From: Girardia tigrina
Lineage: Eukaryota > Platyhelminthes > Tricladida > Dugesiidae
DNA length: 64,000 bases
NCBI GenBank assembly: GCA_001938485.1
Contig: MQRK01249566.1
Location: 12,943-76,942 of the forward strand
Direction: 5' to 3'
Shown here: positions 54,671 to 64,000 of the stretch, in pieces
Layout: every line of letters begins with the position of its first letter
Numbering within the stretch: position 1 is the stretch's first letter
The notes under the pieces: model-generated
What the model was told of the DNA's origin: nothing
Databases searched by the model: none
Seen by the model: only the letters and a program-made list of their open reading frames with translations
Made by a program: the position numbers and the translations under genes

Positions 54671-57600
54671 GAACTATTTTAATATCCCAAAATATATAAT
54701 TGGCCTACCATTCTTTTCATAACCCTTTGGTTTTCAAAAATGTTTTTAACAAATATAAACCATGTCAAACATTACAAATTAATATTTATTAGACCAAAAT
54801 ACACTTGAGAATGTCTTTTATTTGTTGAATAATTAAGTAGAGTAACTAATTAGTGTAACATTTGTGAATTTATTATGAACACACAATAAATATTGATTTA
54901 ACAAATATAACTCTAAAGGATCTTTTTTAAATGTTGTTATTTAAATTTTAAAATGAAGAAGAAAACCTGACACGACGCTGTGAAAACTTACAAAAAATGT
55001 ACTAAAACAAATGAGTAAGGGGAACCCTGCAAAATTGAAATCAAAAGACTATACGTAAACTCATCCGCACTGGCAAAATTCAGAAGCTGCTGAGATGAAA
55101 AAAATAAAATTACTTGAATAAATAATGTCAAAGACCTTTCCCTAAAAAGACAAAAATATTTCGTGATATAGAAATATACAATTGGTCGTTCCTCACAAAT
55201 AACGCGGTGCTTCATTAGGTGAAAAGCTATAGACTTAAAAACGAGCCTTTCTGGAAATTGAAGTTTCTTCTCTTGTGGTAAACACCTAGAGAGACTTAGG
55301 CTCAATACCATCTCTGAAAGAGACCGATCAGTGCCCATTCATTTTCTATCAAATATACTTACAATAAATTTTACAAAAATCTCTATTGTAACGAGCGTTG
55401 CTAAAACAGCTTCAAAAGCGGTCGATATTTTTTGTTCGTCAGATGTTGCCTGCGTAACAGTGTTCTCATTGGCTGTTGCCTTAAGTTTAATATAGATTAA
55501 TTGTAGATTAGTTATAAAGAAGTAGTATAAAAGTAAATACCTATAGAAATGAGAAAACTTAGTACTAGTAACCTTGTCGTAAAAGGGAACTTTTTTTTCA
55601 GCGCGAGAAATTTTGGCTGAAATTTTTCATGATTCTCCCAAACCCAGTATATCTGTGGTGATTTCGAGGGGAACTGACTTTGATCACATCATCTTGTTTT
55701 GAACTGATCCATACACGTAGAGACTGCTGATATGCTTTGTGCTAAATTTATAAAGGTGTTTGTAATATTTCTAATCTTTATTTCCAGGTTGTGTTTATAT
55801 AACAGAATCACTTAAAAAAGTATATGGCATTTGGGGTGCATTAACCCCTATGTATGTGGCGGTTTAGAGGTTGATAATTTTTACCGCTAATTTTTTATTA
55901 AAAATAAATTGAACGATCCTCAGGAAGTAAATTAATGTAATTAAATTTAATAAAAAAATATAAATTAAATTAATTAATTAAATATTTATATAAGATTTAT
56001 GTAAATCTTCTAATTATTCTACTGTTTTTCGTCAAATAAAATTTCAGTTACAAAATATTTATTTATGTATTTTTAAAATAAAATATAAATATAAAACAAT
56101 TAAGTATGAATATTATATTTAAAATAACGTTTTTATTTCAAAGTAAATAAACAAAAAAGATTATAATTTAATCATTAAAATTGATTGCAATAAAATATCA
56201 TTTTATTTTATATTTGATTATTTATATAAAATAAAATAAAAATGAAATATATTTTCTTTTGGCAGCTGTTGTGAGTCTTTTGTCGTGATATATTCAAACT
56301 ATGATCAACGCAATTCGTGATAATTATTTAATTAAGTACTTTCGAAAAATAAAGAATATTTAACAATTAAATACAATTATACTATTTTCTGTTTTATGGA
56401 ATTTTAAAGATATTAATATAAATAAATTACAAAAAAATTAAACAGAATAATTTATTATATATAAAATATTCCTGGTAACAAAACTTTAAATCTAATACCA
56501 GAAAACTAAATAAATATTAATTATTATTATTATTGTTCCTAAATTTCTGGATATTCCGATTTGACGACCGAGAGATTCGTACACTCAATCGTTTTTACGC
56601 TAACGAAGACCTATTCCAGGGGTTCGACACCTTTATTTGAAAAAAATGATTCCAGTTTTCTTTACAATCTTCTTTAATATCATACGCTTTTTATTCCGAA
56701 TTAAGCGTGGATTTAAAAAATATTTTTATAAATTATTTATTGGATATTATATTATGTACAGTCCCATTCAAACTAAGGTTTCATAATCGATAAGACTGTG
56801 TCGATTTCTGGATTTAGACTCTGAATTGATCGCAATTTACAACAATTTAATTGATCTATCTGGTTGGGGTGAAAAAGTGACAGTCCAATTCGAGAGAGGA
56901 TGTTAATGTATTTCAGTACGGTGCTACTGTTGGATCACGGTAAAATACCGAAGTATTCGGCCCGACTCATTTTTTGACAGAATTGCTGAATTTAATATTC
57001 TGGTCGTCCGATCACCGTTTTTCACACTTTAAACAACCAAAAATTTGTTTTATAAGACGGTAATATTAAAAAAATATCCTGAGTCCAGAGAATCAATATT
57101 TTTTGAAAATGCTGGTTGAAAAAATATAACGAAATAAATTATAATTAATAAGGAATCCAAAATTACAAATTTTTACAGATCATTACGAAAAGTTACTGAT
57201 AATTCATTAAAGTATAACAAATATAAAAAAATACAAATTTGATTACAATTTGTTTTATAATTTAATTATAAATAAGAGATAATTAGGGGTGATCACATTT
57301 TTTTCGTACGAAAATGACCAATCATTTAGATCGGACCCTGGGAAGTGGGTGAAGAATCGATTGCATAAGTACGAAAAATTGTTGACAAACTTACAAACGT
57401 ACAATGATAAAAGAAAATTAATAAAAACAGGTTAATTAATAATAAAATATTTAGTTATATTGTGTCGACCAATCTTTTATAATTTGTAAGAACAACAATG
57501 TGCTTTCAGTGTCGCTCTTGCTACAGTTCAGTAAAACAATTCATTAAACTATAAATGCCTTTATTTTCAAGGCATAAACACAAAAACCGCTTGTTCACTG

Positions 57601-57780
57601 GAAGGTCCCACGTTTTTGTCGATTGTACTTTTGTCAATACAAAAGCTTTAAGGCGAGCCACCAACGATCACTCGATGCGGCTTCTACTTCTTCACCTAAT
57701 CGCCCGAAACTGGTTGCTTTCTGAATCATCTGTCATACAATCCATCAGCTGCTCTTCTTTTAATTCGGAAATGTAGCAGC
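54670..57780. other. AT-rich spacer with moderate-GC patches
   Basis: A minus-strand frame of 116 codons at 54988-55338 is less AT-driven but has no recognised family. Patches at 55380-55480 and 56550-56640 have mixed composition without features. A hairpin CGGTAAAATACCG lies at about 56938. No genes supported. Confidence 0.3.
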
Positions 57781-57789
57781 AGCTCGCGT

Positions 57790-58135
57790 GATTTCGTGCC
57801 CAGAGGACCACTATTGAAGCCGTAGATCTCTCCACCAGAGTCATTGAACTGCCTCGGGAGCGCCTCTTACGTTCAACAGGTGATACAAATTCCAGTCAAT
57901 TTCTACTTAATGGGGGCGCTCCACTGAGTCGTGCTTGTTGATTTCGACCGTTTTACAAACACAGTGTCTCCTACATGTAGCTCCCCAAGTTTACAATTCT
58001 ACGGGACCTCGGAAACTAATCCTTGTGACAAATCCCGGGATACATTACATTCATAATTCCGGGATCCAGGGACTACCATCCATACTTTTGAGGCAATCTT
58101 GAAACTCATCCCAAGAAGACTTTCTTCCCTGGTAC
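57790..58135 (-). mobile_element. LTR-retrotransposon pol fossil (end of integrase), tentative
   Basis: The minus strand carries LGELHVGDTVFVKRSKSTST followed by TQWSAP. This fits the C-terminal part of the integrase/pol protein of Gypsy-like elements (VGD.VFV...S..TTPW). The region is much less AT-rich than its surroundings. Only this end is present and it is broken. It lies directly before the plus-strand PLE fragment. Confidence 0.35.
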
Positions 58136-58154
58136 ATAATTTTCCAATCTTATA

Positions 58155-59045
58155 ATCTTAAATTAATAAAGGAAACAGTGGAAAAGATACTTTTTAAAGA
58201 TAGTTTAAAATATCCGAGTTTTGCTTTTCCTGATGGATCTAAGAAAGAAATCAAATTATCATTACATATTAACAATATACCTAAATATTGTTTAATTGTA
58301 CCTTATATATACTTCACCAGATAGTTTTTGTGAACTTAAGTATAAAAGAAACATGATTAAAGGTTTACTTTATTGCTCCTGGTCGTTGACTTCCACTTTT
58401 GTTAAATCTGTAGAAAGTGTTAATAAACTAAGTTCGTTGTTAAATAAGAATGGTTATTCTAAATCTTTTCTAGAAAAACTAATAAAGGAAACAGTAGATA
58501 AAATACTTGAAAGATTTTTCGAAAAATCAGAGTTTGGCTTCTCTTGATGGATCTAAGAAAGAAATCGAAGGATCATTAGATATGAATAATATGCCTAAAT
58601 ATTGTTTATGTGTACCTTATTATGAAGGATTTAAAAACTTTAAAAATGCATTGTTAAAAGCAACTAACAATGAATTAAATTTAAAAATTGATTTCATAAA
58701 ATTCAAAATATGTTCAGTAATGAATTTATTACACCTTCAGCAATTTGTTCTGAAATTTTTAGGAATATAAATGTAATGTAAAATATACATTGTAGAGTAA
58801 ACGAATGTATGTAAACGAATTCAAGAACATGGTCGCAAAATATTGCAGAACATAGGAAAAATGTAAATGTGATGTTAATATTGATGACTTCAAAATTCTG
58901 TGAAAGTATTTTGATAGATATTGGGAGAGAGTGTCGTGTGAAGCATTGTTAATTAGGTCACGTTGCCCTAAAATCAATGTTCAATCGGCAGTCTCAACCA
59001 GCTTATTGAGAATTTTTAATTGCCATGATATAATCGATTACACAA
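58155..59045 (+). mobile_element. Penelope-like retroelement fragment with internal tandem duplication
   Basis: The block order is that of the end of the PLE reverse-transcriptase ORF. CELKYKRNMIKGLLYCSWSL is followed by FVKSVESVNKLSSLLNKNGY, DGSKKEIEGSLDMNNMPKYC, VPYYEGFKNFKNALLKA and WERVSCEALLIRS. The segment with KETVEKIL...DGSKKEI...NNIPKYCLIVPY occurs first at 58160-58305 and again at 58480-58620, so two copies abut in tandem. The GIY-YIG core between 58790 and 58900 is deleted. The frame is interrupted several times. Confidence 0.75.
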
Positions 59046-59495
59046 GAATTATTTTCGGTTGTTCTAAATATATTGTCTATAAATATTTTTTACCTAATTT
59101 ATACATTTGTTATATTTTTGTTGTTTCGAATTTCTCAGGACTTGTTTTTATTGAAGGTTTTGGTGCACCAAGCTCTCGTGCAAAATGAATAGGTGTTAGG
59201 AATATCAAATTATTTTTAATTATTAAATTCTTACAAAACCTACAAATGGTGAAAAAAATTTTATAAAATATTTTTATAGAAAGAAAAGAAAACCATTTAA
59301 AAATTTGATAATATAAATATAAAAGATTTTCAAATTTCAATAAAATATTTCAATTTATTTTCGATTACGAAAAAGAAAACTTTTAACTTCACAAAAAAAG
59401 CAAATAGAAATAAAACATTTTCGTGTATAAAGTGTCAAATGTTTTAATTTTTAAACATAGAAATTCCTGTTCAAATATTCACCTATTGTTTCTAG
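59045..59495. other. AT-rich spacer
   Basis: Nothing recognised. Confidence 0.4.
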
Positions 59496-59499
59496 AATT

Positions 59500-59760
59500 C
59501 ATTTGATCCGAAAACAGTCGAACACCGCTGTGAGAAGTGGTTGCAACATCAATATCTGAATTCATTTTTTAACACCAAAATTTATTACTATAACAACAAT
59601 TCACATATTTAAACAAATTTTTCTGTTAATTTAATTATCTCGCCACAAATTAATCTATTAAATTCTTTTCGATTCAATTTTTAAAATCTTGCAAATTTAT
59701 TAAATAATTTTCCCATTAAACGAAAAATTTATTCTAAAATTTATTTAAAATTGTTTCATA
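59500..59760 (+). repeat. Interspersed repeat family D, copy 2
   Basis: GTGAGAAGTGGTTGCAACATC and TCTGAATTCATTTTTTAACACC match 21940-21980. CTGTTAATTTAATTATCTCGCC and ATTAATCTATTAAATTC match 19870-19910. Confidence 0.5.
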
Positions 59761-59912
59761 ACTTCTATTGGGTTCGGGATTAAAAGTCCAAGTCATAATT
59801 TGCAAACTTTATTTCTAATACAACTTTCATTATTGAAACAAATTTACGAGGAAAAATATTTCAGTTACATAATCAGATCTAAAAATTCTAAATATAAATA
59901 ATAATATCGATG

Positions 59913-59918
<6 letters not shown>

Positions 59919-59953
<35 letters not shown>
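59919..59953. repeat. (TA)n microsatellite
   Basis: Uninterrupted TA units. Confidence 0.95.
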
Positions 59954-59959
<6 letters not shown>

Positions 59960-61217
59960 TATTTTATTCAATTTTGCATAAATCATATTTTGTTTTTGTT
60001 TTATTGATTTTTTACAATGTTTATTAATTGAAATATAAATTTAGATCTTTAAAAATATTTTAATGGAAATATCCAGTAAAAATTCAATTCCTAAATAATT
60101 TTTCTTTAATTTTAAATCATTCGATTATAAATTATTTTTTAATTAAACTTTCCAATTGACAATTAAATTCAATAAACATTATGATTTTATTTTAAATAAT
60201 GTTACAAGATATATCAAAATCTTCTTTACAATATTCTTTAACTCCGAAGCTGTCATTTTAATTGTGAATTTTTAAAACTTAATTTTTATAAAAAAATAGT
60301 CCCAATTTAATTAAAATATTATCATTACACTATAATTTTTTACAAAAATTATTTCAATTTAATTAGTAAAAATATTACCTATAAAATATATTTTTTATGA
60401 AACCTTATTGATTTTAATTAGTAAAAATATTATCTATAAACTTTTTTTATTTAAAAAATTATTTCATTTTAATTAGTCGAACATTATTTTTAATTTATCT
60501 AAAATATAAACATGATTTTTAATTTAAAAATATCAAAAATTTAAAGTTCACCAAAAGGAACCCCAACAACTTCTATTAAAATATATAAATTGTTATGACT
60601 GTAAAAATATTTTTATGTATAAATAAATATTTAATATTTAATGGTTTTCTTATCATTTTCAATTTTAAGATATTTAATAGATACATTAAAAAGATATTTT
60701 TTATTTTTAATTAGATTGTAAAATAACAAATCGCTCAACAAGTACTAATGACCGATCTGTTATTTTAACGTAATTACTAAAGTTAAATAGTCGGGAGTGT
60801 CAATTACAAATTAAGAAGGTGATAAAACAAAACTTTGTGAATTATCAAAATATAATTGAATTAGTCAAACAGTGATACAAAACTAAAAATTTTGATGAAT
60901 GAGATGCGAATAACCAACAATAAAGAAACGAATGGAATCCAATAACGTTACTTCTCAGACCGAAATAAAAAGCAGCGAGGTAATGGATCTGAAATTTATT
61001 GTCAACCAAAAATAGTAGCTTCTATTTTAGTAGAGATTATTTGAAGGTAATCGTCAAGACACCCCGCTGAAAAATGTCATAATAATTATCTGATGGTCTG
61101 GATGCGACGGCAAGAAAATTCTATCGGTAAAGAAATCTTCGAATAGATTCTGTTGATTCTAATTTCCGTAGTTCGAAATAATAATGATTATTTATTGATT
61201 TTTTTAATTTATTATTT

Positions 61218-61219
<2 letters not shown>

Positions 61220-61254
<35 letters not shown>

Positions 61255-61318
61255 GGGAGGGGAAATTGACCATTACTTTTCATTCTTTCTTCTTTCCTTT
61301 CTTTCTTTCTTTCTTTCT
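61220..61318. repeat. (TA)n followed by (TTTC)n
   Basis: TA run at 61220-61252, then CTTTCTTTCTTTC-type run at 61285-61318. Confidence 0.9.
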
Positions 61319-61969
61319 GATTAACTTCTTTCATGCGAATAACAAAAATATAAATAAATAAAAAATAGGAAATTACACATTTTGTAAGCCGCACACATAA
61401 ACATCGGTTAGCTACAATACGCAAAGAAAGTGTTCAAAAAAACAGAGGACAAACTTCTAGAATAAGACTTATAAACAAATACAAGAAAGAAACATCTCAC
61501 ACACAAATCAAACGCGCAGAAAAAATACTTTTGCAGAAATATTACATTGATGCCGAAATAAAAAACAGTCATTACATAGATATTTAATTTTTTTGTGATT
61601 TTCTTTTATTATATCATTTTTAATTTTTAAAATATTTAAAAAACACATTAAAAACATATTTTATTTTTAAGTATGTATTTGATTTTTTAATATTTGTTAT
61701 ATTATATTATTTTTAATTTTAAAATATTTAATAAGCATATTAACATTAAAATATTTTACCTTTTAAATTAAAAAAATAATAAATTATTCTGGCGAGATAC
61801 AAATTTACATTAACCCCTCATAACCGCCAAATAATTATATTTAATCTAATAAAAAAGTTGTTTTTTGTCACCCAAACTATTAATAAAACATTAAATTATA
61901 TTATAATACAAATTATTTTAATATGTCCTTTAATAATATATTTTTTCATGTTAATGTCCTCTCTCTCAG

Positions 61970-62110
61970 ACCCTTCAAATCCGATTCCAACGAACATCAA
62001 TGTCTTCAACTTCATCGCATTCCCCAACGTCGAGGGTCTTTCCTCTACCGACCTTCGAAAAAAAACTCCACCACAACCGATCAAACATCGGAAAATAATT
62101 CCGAAATCGG
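61970..62110 (+). CDS. PDE4/dunce cAMP phosphodiesterase, UCR1 exon
   Basis: A 141-bp exon is bounded by a pyrimidine-rich acceptor (TCCTCTCTCTCAG, AG at 61968-61969) and a GTTAAC donor at 62111. It enters and leaves in phase 2. The product reads RPFKSDSNEHQ, then LQLHRIPQRRGSFLYRPSKK and a Ser/Thr/Asn-rich end SENNSEI. The PQRR.SFLYR motif is the PKA-site signature of upstream conserved region 1 (UCR1) of long PDE4 isoforms; fly dunce has PQRRESFLYRSDSD. In known PDE4s, phosphorylation of the serine activates the enzyme. Compared with the fly and mammal proteins, the acidic SDSD and MSRNSS motifs after it are missing. The gene continues to the right. Confidence 0.8.
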
Positions 62111-63200
62111 GTTAACATTTTTTTATTTATATTTGTCTAATATTTATATGACCAAAATAAAATGGAAGTGAGAAAAACATCACAGAAAATTCTACACATT
62201 GTAAAATTTGGGGGGAGATTTTATTTTACCAAACAATCGAAATAAAATTTCCTAGCAAATTCTTTTATCAACGAAATAGAAATAAAATAGAATTATCTGT
62301 TAAATATTGGAATTCTACCAATTATTATTTTTCCTAGCACAGAAGAATCATAGACGATTTACAGAAACTGGCACACAAACACTCGCAGAATTATCCCTGG
62401 CAGCACACACACCGACAGATTCAAAGAAGTGGGAAATGCAAGAGAGAATATGGCACTTCTCTGTTGTCTGCCGGTGTGTGTATGCGTGTGTTTGATCATA
62501 CCAACTACACATTTGATCGGTTTGTATGTGTGTCAGTGTGGGTGTGTTGTGATCTGCACACTTTGTGTGATCTGCACATGTTAGAAAGTGCAAGTTAAAT
62601 ATGATTTGATCATTAGGTAGACTTTTTTTAATCTAATGGGAAACATTAGCTAATTTTAACGGGCAATAGTTTTGCAATTGAGTTGATCTGGTTTTGTTTT
62701 GTCTGTGGCTCTAGAAAAATTGATTGAGTGAAAGAAATGTCGTTTTGTTGCTTTGGTAACGGAAAATTTCGGTTGACTCGATCAAAAGCCAATACTGATT
62801 GCAATAAAATAAATAATGATACTGAAATTATCGGGGAGAAGTCGCCAATGTTAGACAACGGAAACCCGGAAAATCGGAATTCGAAAGATTGTAATGATCA
62901 TTCTTTTAATCAACAGAAATCGCATGATTCTTCGGACAACGAAGAATCGAAAGTTGTGCTAAGGTCGGAACCCGCTCGTCATAAGGTTACGAATAACGAT
63001 ACGGATAATGTGAACAGCGAGACGAAGTTGAACGAGTCTCGCAACAGCAGTTTCTTGAAATCCGTGTTTCATAAGAGTATTCGATTTGATGAGGAAAATA
63101 TGGAATATAATTCTTCTGTTGCTAATGTTAAAAGACAAAGTTCTCGTTTCCAAAAACCTTTTGTAGCGGCTTCAAGACGTGGCTCATTGTATATTTGTAG
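62111..63200 (+). other. PDE4 intron containing an alternative first exon
   Basis: If the UCR1 exon splices from 62111 to the AG at 63199-63200, this is the intron removed. The donor leaves two bases (GG) and the acceptor supplies the third (G), giving one glycine codon and continuing NADDVIITPFAQ. Known PDE4s have HGDDLIVTPFAQ at the same point. The intron hosts the promoter and unique part of the alternative first exon. Confidence 0.65.
62340..62736 (+). promoter_or_regulatory. Putative promoter / 5' UTR of the alternative PDE4 first exon
   Basis: Directly upstream of the ATG at 62737 the composition rises in GC and contains CA/TG-rich stretches. GCACACACACCGACAG at 62402 is repeated inverted as CTGCCGGTGTGTGTATGC at 62469. 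GATCTGCACA occurs twice (62551 and 62571). An in-frame TGA (62725) precedes the ATG. No TATA box was singled out. The assignment as promoter is inference from position. Confidence 0.4.
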
Positions 63201-63311
63201 GAATGCCGACGATGTCATTATTACGCCGTTTGCGCAGATTCTGGCGAGTTTACGGAAGGTTCGCGCCAATTTCATGCTGATTACGAATATTACGAGCAAC
63301 CAAGAGAAAAA
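62737..63311 (+). CDS. PDE4/dunce phosphodiesterase, alternative first exon through UCR1
   Basis: The ATG at 62737 has a purine at -3 and an upstream in-frame stop at 62725. It opens 191 codons ending at the donor GTGAGA (63312), leaving two bases (phase 2). The first 150 residues are a unique hydrophilic leader (MSFCCFGNGKFRLTRSKANT; NSRNSSFLKSVFHKS-like). Two cysteines near the start might be lipidated, but this is not shown. The end carries ASRRGSLYICRNADDVIITP then FAQILASLRKVRANFMLITN, matching UCR1 of PDE4 (DDLIVTPFAQ.LASLR.VR.NF..LTN). UCR1 regulates catalysis by pairing with UCR2. The catalytic domain and UCR2 lie beyond the window. An RRGS PKA site is also present here. Confidence 0.8.
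63201..63311 (+). CDS. PDE4 UCR1 exon as used from the internal acceptor
   Basis: The 111-bp part downstream of the TATATTTGTAG acceptor encodes NADDVIITPFAQ through SNQEK. Its entry phase fits the exon at 61970-62110. The same bases serve as the end of the alternative first exon. The acceptor overlaps codons for LYIC in that exon, so one sequence carries both a splice signal and protein code. Confidence 0.65.
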
Positions 63312-63742
63312 GTGAGAAAAATAATATTTTTATAATACATAAATATTATATATTTGATTTAAAGTCTTGTATTATTTGCTTTATAACAATAGATCATGGT
63401 TTGACTATTTAAAAATCTTATTTTGTGTTAATGATGTCGTCGTTACCTACCCCGACAAATATAAAATATATTAAGTAAATGGTCACATAAACGTTTATGA
63501 TAAGTTATTTATAATAATGAAAAATAATTTACAATAAATAATTTTTAATTATTTATATTAACCAATAATGAACGACTGTTTCGATTTTCAGACAGCGATT
63601 TAATAATTTTCTTTCAATATAAAATTGCAAAATATAATTATAATATTTCTAAAATAAGGAAAAAGTCCAATAAAATTATTAGACGAATTTACGATAATAA
63701 TAAACTTTTTTGTAAATAAATAAATTGAATTATAATTGGACG

Positions 63743-63744
<2 letters not shown>

Positions 63745-63776
<32 letters not shown>
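63745..63776. repeat. (TA)n microsatellite
   Basis: Uninterrupted TA units. Confidence 0.95.
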
Positions 63777-63780
<4 letters not shown>

Positions 63781-63781
63781 A

Positions 63782-63830
63782 ATGATTTTGCTCAAGTTTT
63801 TTAAAAATACTCCATCATCAGCAATTATAG
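63782..63830 (-). mobile_element. Possible PLE hammerhead-like relic
   Basis: On the minus strand GCTGATGATGGAGTATTTTT followed by AAAAAACTTGAGC keeps the CTGATGA box and the beginning of stem II, but the GAAA box is lost. It resembles the terminal motifs of the PLE copies at 48.9 and 50.5 kb. No PLE coding sequence is near it. Confidence 0.3.
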
Positions 63831-64000
63831 TTTATTATTTGTTAGTTGTAATATTAGTGGTAATAGAAGATTCTTATCATTTATATTTAATTATTCAAAT
63901 ATAATTGAATAATAATAATAATTTTTAAAAAATTTAATTAAATGTTTTAAGTTTTGAAATGGCTTTATTTTGTCAATTTTGAGTGTTTATTAATGATTTG

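Larger units (their letters stand above)
59760..61965. other. AT-rich region upstream of PDE4 exons (probable intron)
   Basis: Holds (TA)n tracts at 59919-59953 and 61220-61252 and a TTTC-rich tract at 61285-61318. GGCGAGATACAAATTTAC at 61779-61797 echoes the family D segment at 21820. No further PDE4 exon was recognised here. Confidence 0.4.
63312..64000 (+). other. PDE4 downstream intron (to window edge)
   Basis: No continuation of UCR1 or UCR2 was found. The (TA)n tract at 63745-63776 and a hammerhead-like relic at 63780-63830 lie here. Confidence 0.55.

Noticed and set aside
54988-55338. 116-codon minus-strand frame
   Set aside because: No family resemblance, no splice context and no repeats; coding status could not be supported.
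56550-56640. tRNA-like GGTTCGACACC word
   Set aside because: The T-loop-like word has no matching acceptor, D-arm or anticodon arm around it.
60932-60979. Short ATG exon candidate (MESNNVTSQTEIKSSE) ending at GTAATG
   Set aside because: Attractive context just upstream of PDE4, but it ends in phase 0 and cannot join the phase-2 acceptor at 61970; too short to support alone.
61858-62115. Alternative reading frame over the PDE4 exon (LSDPSNPIPTNINVFNFIA...)
   Set aside because: It is a shadow frame of the exon at 61970-62110; the other frame carries the conserved PQRRGSFLYR motif and fits the splice sites.

Overview
The window is a strongly AT-rich stretch of an animal genome, probably a protostome and possibly an arthropod. 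Evidence is spliceosomal exons of a dunce/PDE4-type phosphodiesterase at the right end, an 18S rRNA fragment of metazoan type, and a dense mix of Tc1/mariner, hAT and Penelope-like (PLE) elements with microsatellites. Most of the sequence is decayed transposon and AT-rich spacer. Gene density is very low.

Host genes. The only confidently recognised host gene lies on the plus strand at 61.9-63.3 kb and runs off the right edge. It is the amino-terminal part (UCR1) of a cAMP-specific phosphodiesterase of the PDE4/dunce family. Two exons are seen: a UCR1 exon (61970-62110) and a long alternative first exon (62737-63311). The long exon contains an internal splice acceptor whose phase fits the upstream exon exactly. 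A first coding exon of unknown gene at 18695-18921 ends in the same phase and could be a distal first exon of the same gene, which would imply an intron of about 43 kb.

Transposon landscape. 0-1.3 kb holds a minus-strand DD34E (IS630/Tc1-type) transposase. 3.4-4.2 kb is an LTR-retrotransposon gag fossil. 8.7-9.2 kb holds pogo-like MITEs. 10 kb is a Tc1 tail. 11.1-12.9 kb has unrecognised open frames followed by a fossil related to the Rep protein of CRESS-DNA viruses. 13.0-14.4 kb is a mariner with terminal repeats and an assembly gap. 16.2-17.3 kb is a Polinton-type polymerase fossil. 20.1-21.7 kb is a DD34E transposon carrying a 434-bp piece of 18S rDNA. 23.6-24.6 kb is a rosa-like DD41D element. 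28.5-29.3, 31.8-33.4, 44.2-44.6, 48.9-49.3, 50.5-50.7 and 58.1-59.0 kb hold PLE fragments, some with hammerhead-ribozyme-like motifs. 41.6-42.9 kb holds hAT remains. 50.8-52.1 kb is a nearly whole Tc1 with perfect 27-bp terminal repeats. 54.5 kb is a mariner scrap.

The most interesting object is at 31.9-32.7 kb. Two head-to-tail copies (405 and 408 bp) of a GC-rich non-coding unit sit inside the GIY-YIG endonuclease codons of a PLE. Each junction repeats the same 12-15 bp of PLE sequence. The two copies differ at paired positions in ways that keep stems intact, so the unit looks like a structured-RNA insertion element that entered the same target twice. A second structured repeat, present as an inverted pair at 15.7 and 28.3 kb, also shows a compensatory stem change. 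Several anonymous interspersed repeat families (named A-D here) recur across the window.
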